From Siderastrea radians (taxonomy: Eukaryota; Cnidaria; Anthozoa; Scleractinia; Rhizangiidae): 64,000 nucleotides of DNA. Made by a program: the position numbers and the translations under genes. This document shows positions 12,052-23,431 of this stretch, piece by piece. Under the pieces are notes generated by a model. The model saw only the letters and a list, made by a program, of their open reading frames with translations. It was not told the DNA's origin and made no database searches. Location: NCBI GenBank assembly GCA_964017195.1, contig OZ024900.1, forward strand, positions 30,086,641 through 30,150,640. The letters run 5' to 3'. How positions within the stretch are numbered: the stretch's first letter is position 1; every line of letters starts with the position of its first letter.

Positions 12052-13050
12052 ATTTTCTGCTTTCTTAGATTGTTTCAGAGCTTTTAAAAGGAATATTCGT
12101 GTGCGCTAAGACAGATTGATCTGTTCGGATTTTTTAGCTGAAAATTAAGGTCGAAGAAAATTTTAGGAAACAGAATCCTATCCGCCGAATTTCTGAGCTG
12201 CTGATGGCTCTCCGAAAATGCTAGCTGACCTTATTTTGCACTCTAAACGACGTATTGGTCCCTCCGAAAACAACAGAAACTAAGACGTTCTCTTGTTTCG
12301 AAAGTCCGACGTAATGTTTCGCCGAAGAAATCTCTAGCTTTCACTCCATTCAATCTGAAAATCTCAGGCGATTTTAGGCCTTACGAACAGATATTCCCCG
12401 AAACGAACCGCTGGGTGCCCCTGCCAAATTCCTCGAGGGTTTTAGCCTCGTAGATAAAATGTAATCCCAGTATTTTTCTCACTGAATCACGTTTGAACAA
12501 TAATTTTTTCATAATAACTATGTCAGTATTAAACTAGTTAGGAAACTGCAGCTTAGATTTCATAAACGTTTGGTGTCAACTGATGGCTGTTTGCCGAAAA
12601 CATTTGAAAGAGAATGACAAACATTATGTAGTTACAAAGAAAATAGCTTTTATGATTGAAACCTCATCGAGCCCCCCTCTGTCATATCTCAATATTGCAA
12701 TTTCGTGCAACGGTGTCCTCGTGTCCTTGATATGGAGCAAGGAAAATAGAAATAATTATAAGTCGGTGAAGTGTGATCGTCCATTTACAGTGAAAACGTA
12801 CTTCTTCAGCCACGTAGTGCTTGCAGATGACTCTGCTAGACCTGAACGTAATGATATCGTTACCGCTTCTAATTAACTCGTAGTTGTCCAAAAACCATCT
12901 CAAGTCCATTTAAGGTTATCCTTGGGTTCTAACTGGATGGCCGCTTGCACCGACAAGGTATGAATTAATTAATTAAAGGGTCTAGAAGAGAAGTCGTGAA
13001 GGGGGGAAGAAGATTGAGGAAAATGTACCTGCTACATAAATCAACTGATC
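12052..13050. other. Intergenic, no gene seen
   Basis: AT-rich DNA with short open frames on both strands (the longest 97 codons at 12583-12876). None shows protein-like composition, domain motifs or splice sites joining it to a neighbour. No repeats were recognised. Confidence 0.5.
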
Positions 13051-13053
13051 CAT

Positions 13054-13419
13054 TTATGTAAAATGAAATTCTAGTAAGAGCCCGAAATGCTTTGGAGTAA
13101 AGCCTAGTAAACTAAGAACTATTGAACAAAGTGTAATAAGACTGCTTCGTTGCACAGCTCCAGTTGCACAGCAGTAGTAGTCAGTGCTCTGTTGCACAGC
13201 TCTATGAAAAGCCGTGTGCGCAGCAGTATTCGCAGCCACGAAAGCGAAAGCCACAAGGAACACATAGAATCTGTCAATTGATAAATATTTCGGCTCAAAT
13301 TAGGGATCAAAGATTTAAATTACTTTAACGTAGATTGCCAGAAGCGCCAGGGCATTTCCTAGAAAGACAGCTGCTTGAGTGACAATGGCAGATATCTCTT
13401 CGCCTTGACAAATCAACAT
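13054..13419 (-). pseudogene. Possible relict of a GPCR-like membrane protein
   Basis: On the minus strand an ATG at 13419 opens a 34-codon frame with a hydrophobic segment reading AVFLGNALALLAIYV, which matches the pattern of a class A GPCR first helix (GN motif). The frame stops at 13315. In the same direction a second hydrophobic stretch follows (FYVFLVAFAFVAANTA, about 13220-13270), in a frame open to 13054. No later GPCR motif (DRY, CWLP, NPxxY) is found. It could be a decayed receptor gene or chance hydrophobic coding. Confidence 0.22.
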
Positions 13420-13587
13420 TCTGTCCTCTAAGACTCTAAGAAAGATTTCTTCGCTCTTAACTCTCTGAATTACTCTATTTGAGCTGTCGAGTGTTAGTTG
13501 GGGCTTCTTCTGTTGATTTATAATTCTAAAAAGGTAACTCTTCTTTCAGACAAGGGGATATTCGTGTCTTGAAAATTCCCGCGTGAT

Positions 13588-14588
13588 CACAGGTGGCCCA
13601 AGCTAACGTTGAGAGCTGCGGATAATTTAGACTGTATAGACATAATAATGGCATCGGCAACATTTAGTTTGTATGGAAATGCAACAAAAAGATCTCAAAT
13701 TGCCAAAATAAGAAAGAATTCGAAATAACAGTAATTTGCCTTGTTTCTTTGTTGTATTGATCATTATTTCAGGACTTCCTGGGCTGGTTTAAAGCTGTTT
13801 GGGCGAGAAATTAAGTTTTTTTTCATGTTTGCGGAACGTTTAGAATTAATTAAAGGCTGGAAAAATGTTGAAACTGCACCTCACTTGAAGTTCGATAAAT
13901 TCCAACACAATAAACGAATCAACGTAAGACTTCAAAGGTGTATTCTTGGTTCTTAGGACTCTTAGGCCTACCTCTGATCTTTCTTATGGGTTCCAGATCC
14001 TATTTTAAGCTGTCAAAAACCCCTCCTAAATACGAAACTTGCCTCTCCTGGTATGTGTTTTCATTTGAACTTCACACATGAATCTTTGCAAGCCGCATTT
14101 TGACGACAAAATTGCCGTTAGCCGGGGAGAGGCTGAGTAAAATTGTCCACAAGTAAAAGAGGACACTGCGGAGTCCAGAGAGGTCGGTTTGACCGGAAAT
14201 AGAGAACTAGTAGAACTGGAACCATGAGAAAGACCAGGGGAGGACTAATACCCAATAATACACCTTTGAAGTTTTATGGCGATTCGTTAATTGTGACGAA
14301 ACTTCAAGTGAGGTGTAGTGTCAACTTGTTTTCCAGCCTTTAATTAATTCTAAACGTTCAGCAAACGTGAAAAATAAAAACCTTTATTTTGTAGCCAAAT
14401 ACAACAAAGAAATAAGGCAAATTATTTTTATTTCAAATTCTTTCTTATCTGTGGGAATTTGAGATCTTTTGTAGCATTTCGATGCAAACTCTTAAATGTT
14501 GCCGATGTCATTGTTATGCATAGCATGGAAGGAACAGTCTGATTTTGTGCGCAGCTCTCAACGTTAGCTTGGGTCACCTGTGGCGTGA
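13588..14588. mobile_element. 1-kb imperfect palindrome (fold-back type element)
   Basis: The left arm (about 13588-13960) starts cacaggtggcccaagctaac. The right arm (about 14262-14588) ends gttagcttgggtcacctgtg. The arms can be matched block by block: caacatttagtttg against cttaaatgttg, cacctcacttgaag against cttcaagtgaggtg, cctttgaag on both sides, and the AATTAATTAAAGG segment. The spacer of about 300 bases (13960-14262) is not symmetrical. No transposase is encoded. This is a long terminal-inverted-repeat or fold-back element, or an inverted duplication. Confidence 0.75.
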
Positions 14589-16250
14589 TGGACATGGCAG
14601 CCATTTTGAAGTGAATCTGCTCATCAACCAAACGTGAGCCCGCGTTTGTATGCGGTAGTTTAATATAAATTTTATAGAAAGTTGACATAGCAAGTGAGTG
14701 ACGTCGTTCATTGTGCAAGTGCAGTCAGACGCAGCTCGCTCATGCAGTGTAAAATACGATGAAAATATTGGGTTCACGCGAACCGTATTCTCAGGAGGTA
14801 GGGAAGAGAAGGTTAAAAGAAGGAACTGTGGGCCTGTATTTTGGGGGCACTGCGAAAATAATACTTACTAGTAATAGTTGACACTACAGCTGCCCCCGCT
14901 GTTAAGAGGTTTTGTGATCGTATTTATTGATTTTGAAGGTTTTCTTTTTCTTGATTTACTTAGAATCACTTTTGTGTGGTATTTATTTTTCTGTAGTATA
15001 ATTAAGGTTTTAGATTGTTTCTGCAGAAGCAGGCCAAGATGAGATTAGCACTCAGTCCAGTGCTATGAGGCTTCATGAACTTACGGAATCGCGCCAATTG
15101 CAACTCATCGATCACTAATGCAAATGAGCTCTGTTTTTTCTGTCAACCGTGGAACTTCTTTGTGCTTGGGTAATTGCTTGGGTATTGTTTGGGATCAAAT
15201 TAGTCGAACCTATCAATTGAATGAGGGACAATAAAGGAACAATAAGCAGCAGGAGAATTAAGGTGAAGCTAATTGCGCAAGTCGCGTGCCTCAAACGATT
15301 TCTTCGTCCTATATTGCTGAAATAAAACTTTTCTTCTTCAATAATCTAAGTTCTTTATTAGAACAAACATTGTAGTGGAAAGTTTATAGGGAAATTGTAC
15401 TAAAATGGGGGAAAGCAAATTCCAGCGACATGGAAACAATTTCCTTATACGCATTGTAAACAAAGAACCACGAACGTGACTTTTGATACAAAATGCGCTT
15501 TCTCGGACGCATTTCTTACATTACAAGCGAGATTTTCCACAGAGACAATCAACCACATGAATTGAATCAAGTAAATTCGCAAAAGCGGCTACTTTTGTTA
15601 ATGCGCTGAAATTTCCTAGTCGCCCAAACTATCTTGCAATGCCGTCTGGAAAGTTATAAATAATGAGGTCGCAGCTCGACTTGCAACTGAAAAATTGATT
15701 TAGAAATTTCACAAGAAATTCACTGTTTCCATGAGCTTTTTCTGAAGACAATTTCTAGCGTTGTTGTGTTTCCACGCGACCTAATGCAATCTTGTAACGC
15801 AAGATTTCTCGCGAGTTAAAAACCTAACTGATGTCTGTAGGGTTTACGGGTGTTGAGACTCACTCGTTCGCTAAGCAATGCTTGCTTGTTTATGGACCAA
15901 GGCTTTCAGTCCCCCAGAGTGATCTTTGTCGACAAATCGTTCCAAATGATTTCTGTATGTATTAAATTGGTGTAAAATAGTCTTACGCAGTCTCTGGATC
16001 CAAAATTTCTTAGGTTGAACTCGAACTTTTCCTTCTCATGGCCTGACAATTTACGTTGGCTTTCTACGAGAATAAAATGAGGCAAACGAAAATAAAAACT
16101 GGTTTCTCTTTCGCCTTCAAGACAGCTGCTCTTCGGGATTTTACATGTACTGAAAACATGTGTGGTAAGAAAGCGCTCGCAGTATTGACCCACGAGTTTT
16201 CTATGAATACCGTGCACCCCCTAGATTTACTGACACCGTCACATGACCCA
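14589..16250. other. Intergenic, no gene seen; one short repeat
   Basis: No coding region recognised. The segment at about 14762-14840 (gaaaatattgggttcacgcg and the bases after it) is the reverse complement of the extra block inside the dispersed repeat at 19338-19425, so it is a separate small mobile repeat. A 103-codon minus frame at 15906-16217 shows no domain. Confidence 0.5.
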
Positions 16251-16253
16251 TAT

Positions 16254-16345
16254 GTTTACTGATGCCACGTCATCATTACCCATTTATTCCGTTCGGGCGT
16301 TTAGTGATGCAACGTCATCATTACCCGCTTATTCCGTGCGCGCCC
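16254..16345. repeat. Two-copy 46-bp tandem repeat
   Basis: Two adjacent copies of a unit with the core acgtcatcattaccc, each followed by ttattccgt. They differ at several positions. No gene is nearby. Confidence 0.6.
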
Positions 16346-16569
16346 TGTTCTGGCAAATCGAGTTTTGACCTGGTATATATTGCCGGGTTGCACTGTCACA
16401 CAATACAAAAATAAATTCGAAACCATTCAATAAAAGAAGCCAAGAATTTCAAATGTTATCAAAGATAAATAAATCAACAACTTCTCCAAGTCTCAGGTCT
16501 GTGCGGTACAGTGTTCTTGAGTTATTTGCCAACACGTTCCACGGAAATTTATAGAGCTCAGTATGCAGA

Positions 16570-16608
16570 CGCCATATTGGTGTACCGCCGTGGTACACCA
16601 ATATGGCG
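16570..16608. repeat. Perfect 16-bp-stem hairpin
   Basis: The sequence gccatattggtgtacc is followed by a 5-base loop (gccgt) and then its exact reverse complement. It looks like a miniature palindromic element, probably the folded termini of a MITE. No further element sequence is evident on either side. Confidence 0.8.
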
Positions 16609-16619
16609 GCCGGATATCA

Positions 16620-18570
16620 AAGAAAACACCTGTAATACACTTTTGCTATGAAAGCGATTACTCTTCACTCGTGAGCTAGTATACTTTCACGTAAACACTT
16701 CACCTAATACTTGAAATGTTCAAACTGCTAAAAATCCTAAGGAGAGGCCTTTTTTTCAAACAAGACTGCTTTGTCACGGCGCCATCTTGATGTCACGTAT
16801 GGCGGAGAACTCGAAACTTCAAAATTCTCTAGTTTAAAAACGAAGGACGCTACCGAGCTGGAAACTTGTAAAAAGATATATTTTTATGTCATCTTACACC
16901 TGCTGACGATAAAAATTCAGCAGGCCAAGCGAGTTTTGATTTTAGAATTTTATGACGTCACATGCAAACCAGCAATACTGTATATTTTAACTGTAAGTAC
17001 TTTACTTCCCTTTACTTTATATACGCACGAGCTATAAGAATGCCTCCTCGGGATTTTGCAATCCCTGCGGGGGCAATGAAAGATAAATATTTCTCTCGTC
17101 TCTGGAGAAGCTAAGTAAATATATGACCTTGAACAGGTGATTCTGTCTCCACACAGTCTTATCATTAAAGTAATGAATGCCTTTTTATTGACATTTTTGA
17201 CACTAAAAAGAATGAAATTGGCCTTAACAGTAACAGTTGGAAAACCCCCGACCGTGACTTTATATCATTTTCAGTACTGGGTTGTCTGCATGATATGGAA
17301 ATATTTTGCTATGTAATGAGACAACCGCCTTTAATTGCTAGGATCGTATGCGGAAAACTGATAATTTTTTGGCTCGTTCAAAAAAGGGGCCAAATTTTTA
17401 AATTTTGGTTGGGTTTATCCGCTCGGTAGATATGTTAACGGATTAAGACTGCTATAACAGAGAAGAAAAACTTCAAAGAAGTTTAAGGAGGTTTAAACAA
17501 AGAAAAATTTGTTTTATTATTCGCATAGAAAAGCAAAAAGGCGCCAAACCATGGCACTGTGTAACTAGAGTTGGTTATAGTTCACCAACAAAAATTTCTC
17601 CGTTTCTTTCTATTCCTTTCCCTCAGGTTTCATTTCGTTACAGCTTTTCATCTAAAACCCCAAACTTCTGGTTAACTGAAGCAAGATTCGGGAGGAAAAA
17701 CATCAGTAGTGAACAATGAAAACAATAGAATGTTTCTGTCTCGCGACGCGTCAGCTGAGAGTACGTTGCCCTTTGGAAATTTGCTGTTCAAAAAACTAGC
17801 ATATAAGCCCTCGAAGCTTCGCTCCTCGAGGTATTACTTCTTTTCAGAACATCAAATTTTGCTGGGCAATTATCAGACAATAGTCCCTCAAAAGAAACAC
17901 TCTTACACTTTACAGCGACCTGGGGCTACAGCAAATTATTTCTGTCACTTGAATCAATGCTGGAAAAATGCCAAGTGGTCATTCATTTAAGCTAGACTGT
18001 CGAAGTGTGGACATAAACAGTGACAGAAAGTTGATACTGACCGGGAGAAGTTGCGGTTGATTTGTTCACAGCGTGCAGTTTCGTGCCTCTGTGGAACTGG
18101 ATGAGAGGTCGTTGTTCAGTGTTTTATTTGAGGTAATTTCCGTGGGTGAGGCGAAGAGGAAAACACCTGTTACCTACGTGGATGAACTTTCTAGAAAACG
18201 GTTTGATCCGTATTTTTTTTTGTCTTGTTCCCTGTAGCCTGCGTGCGGTCGTCTCTTGTTTCCGAAATAGGAGACGTCCGCAGGAGGGCTATTTACGTGC
18301 ACCTGAAGGCGATTTCATGGCGGTATAAAAGCTTTCAAACACTGTTTCTGGGTTATTGAAGGAGCCATTTGAATGTCACCTCTGAGCTAACGTAACTTTT
18401 AAATTGGCTTACATGTTTCGCCCTGTCAAAAAAATAGGTAAAACTAAAAATTTTCACTTGACGTTGTGACATGTCTGACGCCTGCAGCTGTCGAATGTTC
18501 TGCATGGATGTTTGGCGTTTGCCATGCCAGTGACCTTTCAACTGTTTTCATTATCTGTATGGACTTTCTA
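16620..18570. other. Intergenic, no gene seen
   Basis: AT-rich sequence with only short frames (none above 93 codons) and no motif I recognise. Nothing here supports a gene. Confidence 0.5.
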
Positions 18571-18579
18571 TTTTTTTAT

Positions 18580-18752
18580 CAACATGGTTAGGCTATTAAC
18601 CTTAATTTCTTATAAACATGGCTAGGTTATTAACCTTTGAAATTTCTTGTTAACATGCAAGGCTAGGTTATTAACCTCAATTTCTTATTAACATGGCTAG
18701 GTAATTAATCTTAATTTCTCATTAACATGGCTAGGTTATTAACCTTAATTGT
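18580..18752. repeat. Tandem repeat of an AACATGGCTAGGTTATTAACC unit
   Basis: Five imperfect copies, each about 30-40 bases, share catggctaggttattaacc followed by ttaatttct. The core ggttattaacc is itself palindromic. Spacing varies because the link between cores differs in length. Confidence 0.85.
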
Positions 18753-19080
18753 GGCTGTTTTGCCGACAACAACAGACATTTGTATGAATTTCAAGCTTAC
18801 AAGCATTTAATTATTCGCGTCTTGACAAAGCAACTTTTTTTCTTTCCAAGGCTGTGATCAGTGAGAGCTAATGAAAAATAAGTCAATGAAAAATCCATCT
18901 TCTTCCGTGGAGTTTAAATATCAATGTGTACAAGCTAAGTTCTTTTAAAAACCTTAAAAAGTTCCGCTAACTGCTACTGAACTTTTGTAGTTTTTCAACA
19001 ACAACAAATGATAATAAAAAGTACATCTTGGAAACGTTCAGTATCCTTTATTGATATACATATATATGCATGTGTTTAAT

Positions 19081-19475
19081 TAATATTTAATGATTTGAGC
19101 ACTGACATTGAATGTCGCGTAAAACACTCCGGAAAATGCTCCCGATCGAACTTGCATTTCCCGCTCGGGTGATTAAGTGAAATGATTTATGGATAACAAA
19201 CTCATCGCCATGGTCGGATACTGGGTCCGATGTACGTGTACAAGGCAACTTATGAGTTTTCAAAGTAAATTTAAACTGTGTCTCGGATACCAAACTAAAA
19301 ACGTCAACATTTTTGCATTACAATTATATATCTAAATCAGGAACCCAGAGTTCCTTCTGTCAATCTTCTCTTCCCTGCCTCCTGTAAATAAGGTTCGTGT
19401 GAACCCAATATTTTCTGTAAGGCTCCTGGCTAAATGCATTGTTTTTGAGCAAAATTTCAGAGTTTGTTCTCTCGA
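19081..19475. repeat. Dispersed repeat, copy B, with an 85-bp insert
   Basis: Homologous to 1116-1410 along its length. Between about 19338 and 19425 it has an extra block (cccagagttccttctgtc to gtgaacccaatattttc) that copy A lacks. That block occurs alone in reverse orientation at 14762-14840, so a small element inserted into copy B. Confidence 0.7.
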
Positions 19476-19687
19476 CTTGAGTGTTAGCGCATCTGACTCC
19501 CAGAGGTTTTTTTTTCTTTTTCTCAAAGCAAATTGAGCCGCGAACCAGCGACATCGAGCAGCCAGCAAGAAAGAAAAACCTCTGGTATCAAACACCTTGA
19601 ATCTCACTTTCATGCAAACGCCAGCTTCAGGATCAATCTCGTACCCAAATCTCCCACTGTCAGATTATGTCAGGATCTGACCCTCAG

Positions 19688-21021
19688 GCCTCCCACGCAG
19701 TCGTTTTTAGGGGAGTCGTATTACCCTCCTCCCCACAAACGCCTGCTCACCGGAGTTCAACAATCCTTTCCGCCACTTAGCCAATCACATTGTACCTACT
19801 TGTGGCTGGAAAGTTGACCTTGACCGCAGGAAGCTTTCCCCGGAACACAAGTAGCAGAAGTAGATAAACATGACGTGCGGCGTAAATTTTAAAATGTAAG
19901 GTAAGACGTCATCTCAAAATCGTTCTTGAATGTGGGGATAACTAAGTCTCGTTAGTTTTCAAATGGCACGTTAAGGGTTTTGGAGAAAAAAATTTATTTA
20001 TGTGCGCGATAAACTCTGTTTAGGCATAAAATTAATGACGTCGCGTTGCAACCCGCGAGGTACTAAATTTTTCCAAAAGCAGTAAATGCTGGGGTAATTA
20101 TAACTGCATTTTCTGAGCTTTCAAATGGTACATTTAACTTAGAAATGCAGGAATATCTATACTCTATAAGCTTTCAAATGTAACATTTAACTTAGAAATC
20201 CGTCGAGAGACTTTAAAACTGATAAGAGATAAGCTAGAGATAAGCTCTGTGTCATCACAAATAGTACAAATGGTGATCGTGAACTAGACTACGCGTTACG
20301 AACTAGGACTAGCAGTCCCCCCTGCTTTAATAGGGAATGTCATGCAGGAAGAGCATGCGAAGGCGCGTTGTTAAAACCTCCTTCGACTTTCGACGTAAAG
20401 GTAGCAGAAACGTTACCGTATATGCCAGCGAACTTGAGTATGAGAGATTTCGCCGCTGAAATGCACTAGGTTGTTGTGCCATGTGTGATATTTTCATCTC
20501 AGTTATCGATTTATCATCTTGCTCGTCCTTTATCGTCTTACTCTATGTCTTTTCAAGTCGTAGAAGTCTCTTATATCCCTTCGCATTGCATTGGCTCCAG
20601 CAGTTTGAGAAGCACTGAAGTCTTCACCGACCGTCCGCTCGATCAGGCGAGCAAGATCAACAACGCGGAAAATTCGAACTCTTGCGGTAGAGGGCGGGAC
20701 AAAAGTGTCGGACGGGAAACACTTTTGATCACATGCAATATATTTTTCCTATCTTTAAGCCATAATTCGCCATTCTAGAAGTGAACAAAAATATTCCAAC
20801 TTAACGGCAACAGCATCTCTAAAGAAAAACAATCACGGGAAATACAGAAGCGTACATTACAATGATTAATTTGATTGGTCATCATCAGACAGTACCTCAA
20901 TGGTGATTGGTTAGATTGTCTCGTAAGTAAAACAATGGGAAGGGAATGTCGAATTCCGGTAAGCAGGCGTCTGTGGGGAGGAGGGTAATATGACTCCCCT
21001 AAAAACGACTGCGTGGGAGGC
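19688..21021. mobile_element. 1.33-kb DNA transposon-like element with inverted ends and target duplication
   Basis: The left end gcctcccacgcagtcg and right end cgactgcgtgggaggc are exact inverted copies. The inverted match continues for about 65 bases with few differences and then decays. The flanks are tgaccctcag at 19678-19687 and taaccctcag at 21022-21031, a 10-bp target-site duplication with one mismatch. The inside has only short frames, so it is non-autonomous. A 9-10-bp duplication is compatible with Mutator-like elements, but the family is not established. Confidence 0.82.
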
Positions 21022-21031
21022 TAACCCTCAG

Positions 21032-21850
21032 GCGCTAATTGGTACATATTTTTTAGGCGGCCGTCATGCACACGGGCACGCGCCGACTCATAAAATGGTC
21101 GTTTTTTTGTTTTTCATTTTCGTCGTCGTCGTCGTAAGTCACTTGACTTAGTCCTCTTGGTGCCTCTTAGTGCCAACAGACACAACTGCACATCAGGCTT
21201 ACTAAGTGAAAAGGCTACGCTAGAAGCTTGTTTTGCTACCTTTGAATCTTCAAGACATTTTTCTCTTTTTATAGTGTCCATTTTCCCGACTTCGGAAAAG
21301 AAGTAACCAGTAACTGGATTCCCGTGAATATCTGAACCTCGCTGCCTTCAGTGATGAGGCTAATAAAACATTCAAAATGAAATGGACCTTTGAACGACCA
21401 TGAACCTTTGAATCGATTTTATCAGTTTTCAAAACCAATCTGTCAAATACCAGACATTCTCCTCATGAATAGTCACGATCAGGAGCCTATTACCTGTCAC
21501 GATTTTGCTCACGCAGCGCACAACTCACTATCCGTCACCGGTAAGAGGCCTTCTAGGCTCAGTTTCCAGCCGTGAGTGTCTCGATGCGCCCGCGATTCTC
21601 GCCACCATGAAGGTGGCGATTTATCTGTCACCGGAAACCAAGAACTACCAAAGTTTTTTTGTTTTTTAAGTTTCATTTCAAGTTTAAGAAATCTTTTTTT
21701 CCTTAGCAGAGGAAAAGGGGAAGGGAGGGGGTGGTTGAGAGCCACCTGTAAAGTCTTCAGGATTTCTTGTTTCTTTTATCAACTGCTTAATATCTTTAAC
21801 TGCGAGGGTCATCATCATTTCTTATTTCATCCACAATTCACGTATTTGAT
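21032..21850. other. Intergenic, no gene seen
   Basis: Contains a GTCGTC run near 21121 and two tatcygtcaccgg motifs (near 21531 and 21626). No coding region recognised. Confidence 0.45.
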
Positions 21851-22033
21851 TACAGTCACCTCTCCTTATAACACACCATCGGGACCAAGATTTGGCGTCC
21901 GTCATAGAGCGAGTCCGCAATAGTGGGAGTTTTTTCCAGTAATTCTTATTCCCCAGGGACTTCAGCTCCTGTCCGTAATATTAAACGGGGTGTCCGTAAT
22001 AGCGAGGTGTCCGCAAGGCGAGAGTTGATTGTA
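21851..22033. mobile_element. pogo-like MITE (TACAGTCA inverted ends)
   Basis: The left end is tacagtcacctctcc and the right end is gagagttgattgta, an imperfect inverted pair bounded by TA. The inside repeats tccgtaatagcgaggtgtcc-like units. The CAGT start flanked by TA is typical of pogo/Tigger-type Tc1-mariner MITEs. Confidence 0.55.
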
Positions 22034-23431
22034 TTTCATATATTCTCTTATTCGATTAATGAATAAACGTCCACCCAAATTAAATTGTTTGGCTCGTAAG
22101 ATTGAAACTATCGAGGAGACAGTGAGTATATTTGTCACATCACCGCGTAACTATGATAACATCTGATTCAGTGCTAACTGTTCATGAAGATAAACATTTT
22201 CTTTAGTATAGCTCGATAGATTTCTTCAAAAAAAAAAAAACATTAAAATACGCCATTTGAAAACCAAGAGAATTTTCAGTTAAATTCCTAAGTATTCAGG
22301 CCTTGGAGATGAAGATTAGTCAAACGGCACACGTATTTCTCTCAGCGTGATCTAGACTTTGCCGGCAGTTGATTTCGTCTGCGACGTAAGAACACTGAAC
22401 TCGGCATTACGAACAAAATAAATGGTTTCTAAAAAAAAGTGAGATTCATTTTTTTGCTCGAAAATACCGCAAGTAACAGACCCTTAGTTTGAACAACCAT
22501 AATTCTACTGCACAGTGAAAAGCGACAAATTTAATCCTTGGTGTTTTACTCATCCTCCACTAGCTTCGTTCAAAGGAGCAATCGGAGGCTGCTTCGAAAC
22601 TTCTTTGTTTACAAGATGCAGTATAATTATCGTGCCCGAATAGTTTCGGGGCTTTCGAGAAATGCACACCCGGTACCGATCAGATACTAAGCAACTACGC
22701 AGATGAAATTCTGAAAAGGGAAAAGGTTTATCCAATGGAGACGTATGTTCAGGGTGCTAAACCTTTCTCGTTTTTTAAATAATAACCTTTTATAAACTGC
22801 AGGTGCCCAGACTAATATTTTATTTGGCCCGTCCTTATTACGCCGAAATGGCGCCCATTCAACTAATAGCCTCTCACTAATAGTCGTTCAGTTGGGGGAA
22901 TTGAACTACCCCCCACTGTGGGGAGGCGAGTAATTCGACTCTTGTCTCGGTGGGAGTTTCGGTCTTTTGTCTGAACCTAACCAGACATAAAAAATGAATA
23001 ATGACTAACTGTTGGTCATTGTTCGGTTTATAAGATCGTGTGCAGTTTTATTAAGGACATCAAGCATGTTTCTGACGTACTAAAACTGACTCATCAAAAA
23101 ATAAAATATAATACGCTTAGCAAAAACTTCTGGGAAAAAAGTTTTAGGAGAAAGGAAAAATTCGCCGTTGTAAGCAGGCGATCACTGTTCTGCTAAAAAT
23201 AAATAATTAAGTAAAAGCCTTTAAAGTAGGCAAAATTTTATTTACACCTATTCCTTTCCAGAGTTTTCGTGCGTTTTACACGAAAAAACAATGAGCCACA
23301 ACGGCGACCGCTGGCTGAAAAAAGTCACGCAAAGTTAGTCAAAGTCACCAATTTTTTTGCTGGATCTGCTGCGGTTATGTAATAGCCGACATCAATAAGA
23401 AAAGAAAAAGAACAATCTTCTAGGTTACGGT
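22034..23431. other. Upstream region of the riboflavin transporter gene
   Basis: AT-rich DNA with no gene. It must hold the promoter and 5' leader of the SLC52-type gene starting at 23432. I see no reliable TATA box or initiator, and an untranslated first exon cannot be excluded. Confidence 0.4.

Noticed and set aside
12583..12909. Overlapping 97- and 75-codon frames on opposite strands
   Set aside because: No protein-like motif on either strand and no neighbour to join.
19482..19560. gttagcgcatctgactc, resembling a tRNA-derived SINE promoter
   Set aside because: Only a weak A-box-like match and no B box at the right spacing.
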